64,000 nucleotides of DNA from Microcella daejeonensis (GTDB lineage: Bacteria > Actinomycetota > Actinomycetes > Actinomycetales > Microbacteriaceae). Position 1 is the stretch's first letter. Every line of letters starts with the position of its first letter. The stretch is taken from assembly GCF_026625045.1 (NCBI RefSeq), contig NZ_CP113089.1, positions 992,001 through 1,056,000 of the forward strand, written 5' to 3'. The notes under the pieces were generated by a model, which did no database searches, was not told where the DNA came from, and saw nothing but the letters and a program-made list of their open reading frames with translations. The translations under genes were made by a program, and so were the position numbers. This document shows, one piece after another, positions 32,861-41,577 of this stretch.

Positions 32861-34351
32861 ATGACGAACTGGCACGAGGCCGCCGTTGCGCTGCGCCCCG
32901 AGACCCGACTGCTGATCGACGGCGAGTTCCGCAGCGCCGCGGACGGCGGGACCTTCGATACCCACTCCCCGCGCGACGGCCGGCTGATCGCGAGCGTGAG
33001 TGCGGCATCCGCCGCCGATGTGGATGCTGCGGTGCGGTCGGCCGCGGCAGCATTCGAATCGGGGGTGTGGTCGCGGGCCGACCGGCGACACCGGCAGAGG
33101 GCGCTGCTTCGGTTGTCCGAACTCATGCTCGAGAACCTCGACGAGCTCGCGCTGCTGGAATCCCTCGATTCGGGCCACCCCATCGGCGACGCGCGCCGTG
33201 TGGACGTGCCGAACGCCGCGCGGGTCGTGCGCTGGTACGCCGAGGCGATCGACAAGGTCTACGACGAGGTCGCCCCCGCGCCGGAGAGCGCCCTCGCCCT
33301 CATCACGCGCGAGCCCCTGGGCGTCGTGGGCGCTGTGGTGCCGTGGAACTACCCGCTCATCATCAGCTCTTGGAAGATCGCGCCGGCGCTCGCGATGGGC
33401 AATTCGGTCGTGCTCAAGCCCGCCGAGCTCACGAGCCTCTCCGCGCTCATGCTGGGGCGCCTCGCGCTGGAGGCGGGCATCCCGCCCGGCGTCTTCTCGG
33501 TCGTTCCCGGGCTCGGCGCCGTCGCCGGCCAGGCGCTCGGACGGCACCCGCTCGTCGACAAGGTCGCCTTCACCGGATCGCCGGCGGTGGGGCGCTCCTT
33601 CCTGACCTACGCGGGCGAGTCGAACGGCAAGCAGGTGTCGCTCGAACTGGGCGGTAAGTCGCCGCACATCGTGCTCGATGACGTCGAGGACCTCGATGCT
33701 GCCGCCAGCGGCATCGCCTGGGGCATCTTCTACAACGCCGGGCAGACCTGCCACGGCGGCAGTCGCCTCATCGTCGACGAGGCGGTGCACGATGAGCTCC
33801 TCGAGAAGGTGCTCGCCGTCGGCCGGTCGCTCGTGCTCGGTGATCCGCTCGACGAGACGACGCAGATCGGCACCATCGCGAGCGAGAAGCAGCTCGAGCG
33901 CGTGCTTGACTACGTCGAGGTCGCGCGCGCCGAGGGGGCGCAGGTCATCGGCGGTCGCCGGGTCGCCCCCGTCGAGGGCGGCTATTACGTCGAGCCCACC
34001 GTCTTCGACGGTGTCGACAACCGTTCGCGCATCGGCCAGGAGGAGATCTTCGGCCCCGCGCTCGCCGTCACCACCGTGCACGGCGCGGAAGAGGCGGTGC
34101 GGGTCGCCAACGATTCCGAGTACGGCCTCGCCGCCGCCGTGTGGACGCGCAGCGTCACGACCGCGCATCGGGCCGCCCGGGCCCTGCGCGCCGGCACCGT
34201 GTGGGTCAACGCCTTCGACGTCGCCGACGTGATCACCCCGTTCGGCGGCGTCAAGGCCTCGGGCTCCGGGCGCGATCGCTCCCTCCACGCGCTCGACAGT
34301 TACAGCGCACTCAAGACCACCTGGATCAACCTCGGCGACGACCGTCTCTGA
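32861..34351 (+). CDS. NAD(P)-dependent aldehyde dehydrogenase
   Basis: A 496-residue canonical ALDH. It has PWNYPLIISSWKIAPALAMGN for cofactor entry, the FTGSPAVGR Rossmann motif, general base Glu262 (LELGGKSPHIV) and nucleophile Cys297 (NAGQTCHGGSR); EEIFGPALAV and PFGGVKASGSGRD complete the fold. The closest feel is to the PuuC/betaine-aldehyde group. The ATG at 32861 has GAGAGG upstream; an ATG at 32819 would overlap the enolase gene. In the operon it would oxidise an aldehyde made from the imported amine. Confidence 0.92.
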   Translation: MTNWHEAAVALRPETRLLIDGEFRSAADGGTFDTHSPRDGRLIASVSAASAADVDAAVRSAAAAFESGVWSRADRRHRQRALLRLSELMLENLDELALLESLDSGHPIGDARRVDVPNAARVVRWYAEAIDKVYDEVAPAPESALALITREPLGVVGAVVPWNYPLIISSWKIAPALAMGNSVVLKPAELTSLSALMLGRLALEAGIPPGVFSVVPGLGAVAGQALGRHPLVDKVAFTGSPAVGRSFLTYAGESNGKQVSLELGGKSPHIVLDDVEDLDAAASGIAWGIFYNAGQTCHGGSRLIVDEAVHDELLEKVLAVGRSLVLGDPLDETTQIGTIASEKQLERVLDYVEVARAEGAQVIGGRRVAPVEGGYYVEPTVFDGVDNRSRIGQEEIFGPALAVTTVHGAEEAVRVANDSEYGLAAAVWTRSVTTAHRAARALRAGTVWVNAFDVADVITPFGGVKASGSGRDRSLHALDSYSALKTTWINLGDDRL

Positions 34352-34382
34352 CGGCTCGCCCGACCACGCGAGAGACATCACC

Positions 34383-35303
34383 ATGACCAGTACCCCCCTC
34401 CCCGTCATCGGCTTTATCGGCCTCGGCAACATGGGCTCGGGCATGGCCCGCAACCTGCGGGCCGCGGGCTTCGACCTCGTCATCACCGACATCCGCCGCG
34501 AGTCGGGCGACGCGCTCGTCGCGGGCGGCGCCCGCTGGGCCGACACGGCCGCCGAGGTCGCTACGGCCAGTGACGTCGTGATCACCATGCTCCCCACACC
34601 GCGCCATGTGGAGTCCGTCCTCCAGGGCCCCGATGGGCTCCTGGCTGGCGCGCGCCCCGGTCTCACGTGGGTCGACATGTCGACCTCCGTGCCCGACGTC
34701 GCCGACCGGGTGCGCGCGGAGCACCCAGCGCTCACCGTGATCGACGCTCCCGTCTCCGGCATGTCGGTCGGGGCGGCCAACGGCATGCTGCAGATTTTCG
34801 TGGGCGGGGAGGCCGCGGACGTCGAGCGACTGCGCCCGGTGTTCGAGGCCATGGGGGACCCTGATCGGATCATCCACGTCGGCGGTCACGGTTCCGGATA
34901 CGCGGTGAAGCTCATGATCAACCAGCTGTGGTTCTCGCACCTCGTCGCGACCGCCGAGGTGCTGGCCATCGGGGTGAGGGCCGGTGTCGATCTCGACGTG
35001 CTGCGGCGCTCGCTCATCGCCAGCCCCGCCAACAGCACCTTCGTCGAACGCGACGTGCTGTCGGTGCTCGACCACGGCGACTACGACGAGGGCTTCGCCA
35101 TCGCACTCGCCTGCAAGGATCTCGGGCTCTCGATCGACCTCGCCAGATCGGTCGGGGTGCCGGCGGAGCTCAGCGGTCTCGTTGAGCAGATCTACCGCCG
35201 TGCGCGGGCGCAGTACGGCGACCGCGCCGGGGAGATGACGCCCGTCAAGCTGTACGAGGACCTGATCGGACAGCCTCTGCGTCTCGCCGGGGCCGAACGA
35301 TGA
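34383..35303 (+). CDS. Beta-hydroxyacid dehydrogenase (3-hydroxyisobutyrate dehydrogenase family)
   Basis: A 306-residue NAD(P) enzyme of the HIBADH/GarR family. The N-terminal cofactor motif is GFIGLGNMGSGMARNL (about residues 9-24), the substrate motif is DAPVSGMSVGAANG (about 122-135), and the catalytic Lys is in GSGYAVKLMINQ (about residue 177). Such enzymes interconvert beta-hydroxyacids and semialdehydes, for example 3-hydroxyisobutyrate or tartronate semialdehyde. It overlaps the next gene by ATGA. Its product semialdehyde could feed one of the two operon ALDHs. Confidence 0.92.
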   Translation: MTSTPLPVIGFIGLGNMGSGMARNLRAAGFDLVITDIRRESGDALVAGGARWADTAAEVATASDVVITMLPTPRHVESVLQGPDGLLAGARPGLTWVDMSTSVPDVADRVRAEHPALTVIDAPVSGMSVGAANGMLQIFVGGEAADVERLRPVFEAMGDPDRIIHVGGHGSGYAVKLMINQLWFSHLVATAEVLAIGVRAGVDLDVLRRSLIASPANSTFVERDVLSVLDHGDYDEGFAIALACKDLGLSIDLARSVGVPAELSGLVEQIYRRARAQYGDRAGEMTPVKLYEDLIGQPLRLAGAER

Positions 35304-36502
35304 CGGCCCTCGCGCCCACCGGCCTCGCGGGTCTGCCCGCGCCGCTGGCCGGTCAGACCCTGACGCTCGACCCGAAGCCGACCGCCCACTTCGGGTGCGG
35401 CGCGGTCGCCATGACGGGCTCGGTGGCCAGTGCTCTCGGCGCTCGCCGCGCCCTCATCGTGACGGATGCCTTCCTCGCCACGACCGCGGTGGTGGCCGCC
35501 GTGCGCGACTCGCTCGAGGCGGCCGGCATCACGGTGACCGTCTTCGACGGGGTCGCCCCCAATCCGACCACGACCGCCGTGGACGCCGGAAGCGATGCTG
35601 CGGCATCGACCGACGCCGACCTCATCGTGCCGGTCGGAGGGGGATCGTCGATGGACGCCGCGAAAGGCATAGCTCTCGGCGCGGTCAACCCGCAGCGCGG
35701 AATCGAGCTGGATTACTCCTCGCCCTTCGCGCGGGCGGCCCTGCCCATCATCGCGGTGCCGACCACTGCGGGGACCGGCGCCGAGGTGAATGCTTTCGGC
35801 GTCATCACCGACGTCGTGGGCCACCGCAAGTTCTACGTCGGGCACGACAGTGCGCTCGCGCGCGCGGCGATCCTCGACCCGGAGCTCACCCTCGGCCTGC
35901 CGGCCGGAGCGACGGCGGCGACCGGCATGGATGCGCTCACCCACGCTCTCGAGTCGTACCTCTCGGTCAGGGCCAACCCCTACTCCGACGGCATAGCGCT
36001 CCAGGTGATCGCGACCGTGGCCGAGCACCTGCCGCGAGCCGTCGCCGACGGGTCCGACATCGAGGCGCGAGCCGAGCTCCTGCTCGCCAGCCACGTCGCC
36101 GGCGTCGGCTTCTCGCACACCGGCCTGGGTCTCGTGCACGGCATCGCCCACCCGCTCGGCGGTCAGTTCGACATCCCGCACGGGCTCGCGCTCTGCATCG
36201 TCATCGAGGAGGTGCTGCGCTTCAGCCTCGCCGCGCGCCGCGCGCGCATCGCCCGCGTCGCCTTCGCACTCGGTGTCGGCCGCACCGATGCGAGCGAGTC
36301 CGAGAACGCCGAGGCAGCGATCAGCGCCATCGCCGACCTGGCGCGGCGGGTCGGCATGACCGCCCGGCTGTCGCGGTTCGGCGTCACCGAGGAGGCGCTC
36401 CCCTCGCTCGCCCGGGACACCCTCGCCGACGCCGTGACCGTCAACGCCCCCGTGCAGCCGGGCGAGGAGGACGTCGTCGCGATTCTGCGCCGCGCACTCT
36501 GA
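35300..36502 (+). CDS. Iron-containing alcohol dehydrogenase
   Basis: A 400-residue group III alcohol dehydrogenase. GGGSSMDAAKGIA binds NAD, TTAGTGAEVNAFGVITD is the family block, and metal ligands are expected in GMDALTHALESY and HGIAHPLGGQFDIPHG. It is linked by a 4-base overlap to the beta-hydroxyacid dehydrogenase and is followed by a succinate-semialdehyde-type dehydrogenase. This order would suit oxidation of a terminal hydroxyl such as 4-hydroxybutyrate to the semialdehyde; that assignment is inferred from the neighbour. Confidence 0.92.
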   Translation: MTALAPTGLAGLPAPLAGQTLTLDPKPTAHFGCGAVAMTGSVASALGARRALIVTDAFLATTAVVAAVRDSLEAAGITVTVFDGVAPNPTTTAVDAGSDAAASTDADLIVPVGGGSSMDAAKGIALGAVNPQRGIELDYSSPFARAALPIIAVPTTAGTGAEVNAFGVITDVVGHRKFYVGHDSALARAAILDPELTLGLPAGATAATGMDALTHALESYLSVRANPYSDGIALQVIATVAEHLPRAVADGSDIEARAELLLASHVAGVGFSHTGLGLVHGIAHPLGGQFDIPHGLALCIVIEEVLRFSLAARRARIARVAFALGVGRTDASESENAEAAISAIADLARRVGMTARLSRFGVTEEALPSLARDTLADAVTVNAPVQPGEEDVVAILRRAL

Positions 36503-36600
36503 ACCGCCGCGTCCACGACCCTTCGTCCACCTACCCTCCGTCCACCGACAACGCCGACCGGCGACCCGCCGGGCAGCCTCTGCAGACCCTTCGAGAGACC

Positions 36601-38073
36601 ATGACGACCGAGACCGAGCTCCTCGCCCGCATTCCCACCGACCTCCTCATCGATGGCCGCTGGCGGCCCGCCTCCCAGGGCGACCGGTTCGACGTCATCG
36701 ACCCGTCGACGGGTCGGGCGCTCCTCACCGTGGCCGATGCGTCACCGGAGGACGGCGAGGAAGCCCTGGCCGCCGCGCACCGGGCGCAGCGCAGCTGGGG
36801 CCGCACCGCGCCGCGCGAGCGGGCCGAGCTGCTCCGGCGGGCGTTCGAGCTCGTCACCGAGCGCGCCGAGGATTTCGCGCTCGTGATGACGCTCGAGATG
36901 GGCAAGACCCTCGCCGAATCGCGCGGGGAGGTCGCGTACGGAGCCGAGTTCCTGCGGTGGTTCTCGGAGGAGGCGGTGCGCATCTCGGGTCGCTACTCGA
37001 CGGCCCCCGACGGCCGCAACCGGCTCCTGGTCACCAAGCGCCCGGTCGGGCCGAGCCTGTTCATCACGCCATGGAACTTCCCGCTGGCGATGGCCACCCG
37101 CAAGGTCGCCCCCGCGCTCGCCGCCGGCTGCACCTCGGTGCTGAAGCCCGCCGCCCTCACACCGCTGACCGCGCTGCTGTTCGCAAAGGTACTGCAGGAG
37201 GCGGGCATCCCGGATGGCGTCGTGAACGTGATCCCGACCACCCGCGCGGGCGCCGTCACCGGGCCGCTCATCGCCGACCCCCGCCTGCGGAAGCTGTCGT
37301 TCACCGGCTCGACCGAGGTCGGGCGGCGTCTCATCGCCGACGCGGCGCCGCAGGTGCTGCGGGTCTCGATGGAGCTCGGCGGCAACGCGCCGCTCATCGT
37401 CTTCGACGACGCCGATCTCGACCAGGCGGTCGACGGCACCATGCTCGCCAAGCTCCGCAACGGCGGCGAGGCGTGCACGGCGGCCAACCGTCTCATCGTG
37501 CACGAGAGCGTCGCGCGGGAGTTCACCGAGCGCCTCGTCGAGAAGATGCGCGCTCACACCGTCGGTCGCGGTACCGACCCCGCATCGCGCATCGGCCCTC
37601 TGGTGGATGCCGCGACGAGGGAGAAGGTGCAGCAGCTGGTCGACGGCGCCGTCGCCGAGGGGGCCCGGATCGCGCTCGGCGGGGCCCCGCTCGACGGACC
37701 GGGCTACTTCTACCCGCCCACGGTGCTCGTCGACGTGCCCGCCGAGGCCGGCATCCTCGGTGAGGAGATCTTCGGCCCGGTCGCGCCGATCGTGACCTTC
37801 CGCACCGAGCAGGAGGCGATCGATCTCGCGAATGCGACCGAGTACGGCCTGGTCGCCTACGTCTTCACCCGCGACCTCGACCGCGGCATCCGCATCGGCG
37901 AGGAGCTGGAGGTCGGGATGCTCGGGCTCAATGCCGGGGTGATCTCGAACCCGGCGGCGCCGTTCGGCGGAGTCAAGCAGTCGGGTCTGGGCCGCGAGGG
38001 CGGGTCGGAGGGGATCGAGGAATACCTCGAGACGCAGTACATCGGGATCTCCGACCCGTACGCCGACCGCTGA
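36601..38073 (+). CDS. gabD: Succinate-semialdehyde dehydrogenase-like aldehyde dehydrogenase
   Basis: A 490-residue ALDH of the GabD type: PWNFPLAMATRKVAPALAAGC, FTGSTEVGRRL, MELGGNAPLIVFDDAD (general base Glu258) and GEACTAANR (nucleophile Cys292). It ends with the GLGREGGSEGIEEYLETQYIGI tail typical of succinate-semialdehyde dehydrogenases. It starts at the ATG at 36601, 98 bases after the iron alcohol dehydrogenase, and is the last gene of the run. It would deliver succinate, or a close analogue such as glutarate, to central metabolism. Confidence 0.9.
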   Translation: MTTETELLARIPTDLLIDGRWRPASQGDRFDVIDPSTGRALLTVADASPEDGEEALAAAHRAQRSWGRTAPRERAELLRRAFELVTERAEDFALVMTLEMGKTLAESRGEVAYGAEFLRWFSEEAVRISGRYSTAPDGRNRLLVTKRPVGPSLFITPWNFPLAMATRKVAPALAAGCTSVLKPAALTPLTALLFAKVLQEAGIPDGVVNVIPTTRAGAVTGPLIADPRLRKLSFTGSTEVGRRLIADAAPQVLRVSMELGGNAPLIVFDDADLDQAVDGTMLAKLRNGGEACTAANRLIVHESVAREFTERLVEKMRAHTVGRGTDPASRIGPLVDAATREKVQQLVDGAVAEGARIALGGAPLDGPGYFYPPTVLVDVPAEAGILGEEIFGPVAPIVTFRTEQEAIDLANATEYGLVAYVFTRDLDRGIRIGEELEVGMLGLNAGVISNPAAPFGGVKQSGLGREGGSEGIEEYLETQYIGISDPYADR

Positions 38074-38124
38074 CCGCAGATCGCACCTGAGCGGGCCTGG
38101 AGCCTCGCGTGGAAGGATGCGCGC

Positions 38125-39198
38125 ATGGCCCGCATCCTCTCCGTCGCTCCGGCGCTCCCCGCGAACGCGCACGCGCAGGCCGAGATCACGGGGATGCTCG
38201 CCGACCGTCTCGCCGACGAGCCGGCCGCCCGGGCGGTGCTGCAGCGCGTGCATGCCGCGAGCGGCATCAGCACCCGGCACCTCGCCCTGCCGCTGGAGCA
38301 GTACGCGGGTCTCGACGGATTCAGCGAGACCAACGCGCTCTTCGCCGAGCACGCCCTGCCGCTCGCCGAGGGCGCGGTGCGCGCGGCGCTCGCCGAGGCG
38401 GGACTGTCGGTCGACGACGTCGATCACCTCTTCTTCACGACCGTCACGGGCGTGCAGGCGCCCTCGCTCGATGCGCTGCTGGCGACGAGCATGAGCTTCC
38501 GCGACGACCTGCGGCGGGTTCCGAGCTTCGGGCTGGGCTGCGTGGCGGGAGCCGCGGGGCTCGCGCGCGTCGCCGACTACCTGGCCGGGCATCCCACCGG
38601 CGTCGCCCTGCTGGTGAGCGTCGAGCTCTGCTCCCTCACGCTGCAGTGGGATGACCGCTCGATGGCGAACGTCGTCGGCACCGGCATCTTCGGCGACGGG
38701 GCCGCGGCGGTCGTGATGGCGGGGGAGGAGCATCCCCTCGCCCTCGCCGCCCGGCAGTCGGATCGCGCGCTGCCCCGCGTCGTCGCGAGCCGCAGCGCGC
38801 TCTACCCCGACTCGGCCGAGATGATCGGCTGGCGGGTCGGCACCCACGGCTTCTCGCTCATGCTCGCGGCCGGCGTTCCGGCGCTCATCGACGGCAACTT
38901 CGCCGCCGGGGTCGATGCGCTGCTCGCCGCGCAGGGTCTCGTGCGCGCCGACGTCGACGAGTGGATCGCGCACCCCGGCGGCCCCCGCATCCTCGAGTCG
39001 TTCGCCGCGGCCCTCGAGCTCGCGCCCGGCGCGCTCGCCTCGGCCTGGGAGACGATGAGCCGCGTCGGCAACCTCTCCTCCGCGGCCGTGCTGCACGTGC
39101 TCGCGGCGGTCGGCGATCGGCCGGCCGGCACGCGCGCGCTGCTCTTCGCCCTCGGCCCGGGCGTCACCGCCGAGCTCGTGCTGCTGGAGTGGTCGTGA
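38125..39198 (+). CDS. srsA: Type III polyketide synthase (SrsA-like alkylresorcinol synthase)
   Basis: A 357-residue chalcone-synthase-fold enzyme. The catalytic triad is complete: Cys139 (GLGCVAGAAGL), His283 (IAHPGG) and Asn316 (RVGNLSS). It extends a fatty-acyl starter with malonyl-CoA to form phenolic lipids. Overlap with a methyltransferase and a flavoprotein reproduces the srsABC order of Streptomyces griseus, where methylated alkylresorcinols and quinones are made. The chain length of the starter cannot be predicted here. Confidence 0.93.
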   Translation: MARILSVAPALPANAHAQAEITGMLADRLADEPAARAVLQRVHAASGISTRHLALPLEQYAGLDGFSETNALFAEHALPLAEGAVRAALAEAGLSVDDVDHLFFTTVTGVQAPSLDALLATSMSFRDDLRRVPSFGLGCVAGAAGLARVADYLAGHPTGVALLVSVELCSLTLQWDDRSMANVVGTGIFGDGAAAVVMAGEEHPLALAARQSDRALPRVVASRSALYPDSAEMIGWRVGTHGFSLMLAAGVPALIDGNFAAGVDALLAAQGLVRADVDEWIAHPGGPRILESFAAALELAPGALASAWETMSRVGNLSSAAVLHVLAAVGDRPAGTRALLFALGPGVTAELVLLEWS

Positions 39199-39779
39199 GC
39201 GCGCTGCTGTACGGCCTCCTCGTGCTCGCGACGGGGGTCGAGCGGCTCGTCGAGCTCGTCATCTCGAAGCGGCACGCGGCCCTCGCCTTCGCCCGTGGCG
39301 GCGTCGAGCACGGGCGCGGTCACTTCCCCTTCATGGTCGTCCTGCACACGGGCCTGCTCGTGGCGAGCGTCGCCGAAGTCGTGCTGCTCGACCGGCCGTT
39401 CATCGGCGCGCTCGGCTGGCCGATGCTCGTCATCGCGCTGCTCTGCCAGGCGGGCCGCTACTGGGTGATCGCCTCGCTCGGCGAGCAGTGGAACACGCGC
39501 GTCATCGTCGTTCCCGGCGCCGGCCGCGTCACCCGCGGGCCGTACCGCTTCGCCTGGCTGCGCCACCCCAACTATTGGATCGTCGCGGTCGAGGGCATCG
39601 CCCTGCCGCTCGTGCATTCGGCGTGGATCACCGCGCTCGTGTTCACCGTGCTCAACGCGGTGCTGCTGCTCGGGTTCCGCATCCCGGTCGAGAACCGGGC
39701 GCTGCGGGCGCTGCAGACCGCCGGGCCGGGCGCCGCGGCCGCGGGGCCGGCGGGCGCGGGGGCGGGCGCGGGGGCGTGA
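39195..39779 (+). CDS. srsB: ICMT-family membrane methyltransferase (SrsB-like)
   Basis: A 194-residue membrane protein starting with a GTG that overlaps the synthase stop (GTGA). It has four to five helices and the isoprenylcysteine-methyltransferase block GRVTRGPYRFAWLRHPNYWIVAVEGIALPL that binds S-adenosylmethionine. In srs operons the homologue methylates the resorcinol ring product of the type III synthase. The C-terminus is a Gly/Ala-rich tail. Assignment is by family and neighbourhood. Confidence 0.9.
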   Translation: MSALLYGLLVLATGVERLVELVISKRHAALAFARGGVEHGRGHFPFMVVLHTGLLVASVAEVVLLDRPFIGALGWPMLVIALLCQAGRYWVIASLGEQWNTRVIVVPGAGRVTRGPYRFAWLRHPNYWIVAVEGIALPLVHSAWITALVFTVLNAVLLLGFRIPVENRALRALQTAGPGAAAAGPAGAGAGAGA

Positions 39780-39781
39780 CC

Positions 39782-40909
39782 ATGCGCGTCGCGATCGTGG
39801 GCGGCGGGCCCGTGGGGCTCGCGACGGCGATCGGGGCGCGACTGGCGGGGCTCTCGCCGGTGATCTTCGAGGCGCGATCCGGCCTCATCGACAAGGCGTG
39901 CGGCGAGGGCCTCATGCCGGGCGCGATGGCGGCGCTGCGGCGGTTGGGCGTCGACCCCGCGGGCAGCCCCATCCGGGGCATCCGGTATCAGGATGCCCGC
40001 CGCGCCGTCGAGCACCGCTACGGGCCCGGCCGCGAGGGTCGGGGGGTTCGCCGGCTCGTGCTGCACGCGGCGCTGCTCGAGCGGGCCTCCGAGCTCGGGG
40101 TCGCGCGGCGGACGATGCGGGTGGACGGGTTCTCGGCGGACGCGTCGGGGGTCGTCGTCGACGGCGATCGCTTCGACGCGCTGGTCGGAGCGGACGGGCT
40201 GCACTCGCGCGTGCGGGCGGTCGCCGGGCTCGACCGGGGGCCGGCGCGCGCGGCTCGGCGGGGTTCGTCGGCCGGGCGTGCGGAGACGGCCGCGCGGTCT
40301 GCGCCCGCGGCGCCCGCGGCTGCTGCGGCGGCGGCGCGCGAGCGCGCGCTCGGCGCGGACGGGCGGCGCTTCGGCCTGCGTCAGCACTTCGCCGTCGCCC
40401 CCTGGTCGGATCTGGTCGAGGTGACCTACCTCGACGACGTCGAGCTCTACGTGACGCCGGTCGACGAGGGCACGGTCGGCGTCGCGGTGCTCGGCCGGCG
40501 CCCGCTCGATCTGGCGGCGGCGATCGCCCGGGTGCCGTCGCTCGCGGAGCGACTGTCGGGCGCTGCTCCCGCGTCGGAGTTGCGCGCCGCCGGAGCCCTG
40601 CGCCAGCGCACGCGCGCCCGCACGTCAGGGCGGGTCGCGCTCGTCGGCGACGCCTCGGGCTACGTCGACGCCCTCACGGGCGAGGGTCTTCGCGTGGGGC
40701 TCGCGCAGTCCGAGCAGCTGGTCGCGGCGCTCGCCGCGGGAACCCTGCCCGCCTACGAGCGCGCCTGGTCGCGGTCGACCCGCGACTTCCGGATGCTCAC
40801 CGCGGGCCTCCTCGCCGCCGCGACCTCCCCGGCCCGCGGTCTCATCGTTCCGGCGGCTGCCGCGATGCCGCGCGTCTTCGGCGCCGTCGTGGACCGCCTC
40901 GCGCGCTGA
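39782..40909 (+). CDS. srsC: FAD-dependent hydroxylase (SrsC-like) with Ala-rich insertion
   Basis: A 375-residue flavoprotein monooxygenase: N-terminal VAIVGGGPVGLATAIGARLAG, the central VGADGLHSRVRAVAG, and the GDASGYVDALTGEGLRVGL FAD motif. In the srs pathway the homologue hydroxylates alkylresorcinol, which then oxidises to a quinone. Residues about 155-198 are an Ala/Arg-rich low-complexity insertion not expected in the fold. It starts 2 bases after srsB, so all three are one operon. A geranylgeranyl-reductase-like role is a less likely alternative. Confidence 0.88.
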   Translation: MRVAIVGGGPVGLATAIGARLAGLSPVIFEARSGLIDKACGEGLMPGAMAALRRLGVDPAGSPIRGIRYQDARRAVEHRYGPGREGRGVRRLVLHAALLERASELGVARRTMRVDGFSADASGVVVDGDRFDALVGADGLHSRVRAVAGLDRGPARAARRGSSAGRAETAARSAPAAPAAAAAAARERALGADGRRFGLRQHFAVAPWSDLVEVTYLDDVELYVTPVDEGTVGVAVLGRRPLDLAAAIARVPSLAERLSGAAPASELRAAGALRQRTRARTSGRVALVGDASGYVDALTGEGLRVGLAQSEQLVAALAAGTLPAYERAWSRSTRDFRMLTAGLLAAATSPARGLIVPAAAAMPRVFGAVVDRLAR

Positions 40910-40928
40910 GCGCGCGCCTGCTCCGCCT

Positions 40929-41053
40929 GCTCGCCCGCTCCACCCGCTCCGCCCTCCACCCGCGCGCCCGCCCGTCCGCGCGCGGCAGCGCGCCCGCTCG
41001 CCCGCTCCACCCGCTCCGCCCTCCACCCGCGCGCCCGCCCGTCCGCGCGCGGC
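40929..41053. repeat. 58-bp direct repeat, two perfect copies
   Basis: The unit at 40929-40986 recurs exactly at 40996-41053 (period 67). It starts GCTCGCCCGCTCCACCCGCT and ends CCGTCCGCGCGCGGC. Degraded C-rich copies continue to about 41180. It is non-coding and just downstream of the srsC-like stop. Confidence 0.85.
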
Positions 41054-41370
41054 CGCGCCCGCCCGCCCGTCCGACCGCTCCACCCGCCCGCGCTCGCGCG
41101 CCCGCCCGTTCGTCGGCTCCGCGCGCGCGCCCGCCCGCCGGGCCGCCCGCCCGCCGGGCCGCCGTGCCGCCGGGCCGTCCGACCGTCTGCCCCTCCGCAC
41201 GCCTGACCGTCCTCGCCCCGTGCCTTCGCGCTTCCGAGCCCGGCCAGCCCGACTCCTCGTTCCGCCCGCCCGGGAACGGTGCCTGGCTCGATCAGCTGCT
41301 CCCTGCTTCGGATACCCGCGGTGAGCGATCGGCCCGGTCGCCAGGGCGCGGCATTCGCGCCTGCGCGCCC

Positions 41371-41423
41371 TCCACTCTGCAGGAAGAAGACGTGGATTCC
41401 TCGCAGAGTTCCTGCAGAGTGGA
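41371..41423. repeat. Inverted repeat in the gene-free block
   Basis: TCCACTCTGCAGGAA (41371-41385) pairs perfectly with TTCCTGCAGAGTGGA (41409-41423) over a 23-base loop. The right end runs on to GTGGAAG, sharing its terminal heptamer with the palindrome at 22847-22901. It could end srsC-side or HAD-side transcription. Confidence 0.8.
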
Positions 41424-41451
41424 AGGAGCGCGAGAGAGGGAGCATGATCCT

Positions 41452-41577
41452 GCGCGGACGGCGCGGACGGCGAGGACGGCGAGGAAGGCGCGGAGGGCGC
41501 GGAGGGCGCGGAGGGCCCGGAGGGCGCGGGAGGCGCGGAAAGCGCGGAAGGCGAGCAGGACGCGGAGGGCGCGGGTG
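41452..41577. repeat. Fourteen tandem copies of a 9-bp purine-rich unit
   Basis: Units close to GCGCGGAGG repeat without a break from 41452 to 41577, the first and the fifth to seventh copies being the most regular and later ones drifting (GCGCGGAAA, GCGAGCAGG). The period of nine keeps all frames open, which creates spurious Arg/Gly open frames. The strand is strongly G-rich. Confidence 0.85.

Noticed and set aside
41452..41577. Tandem array considered as a CRISPR
   Set aside because: Units are 9 bp with no spacers and no cas genes nearby. It is a minisatellite.
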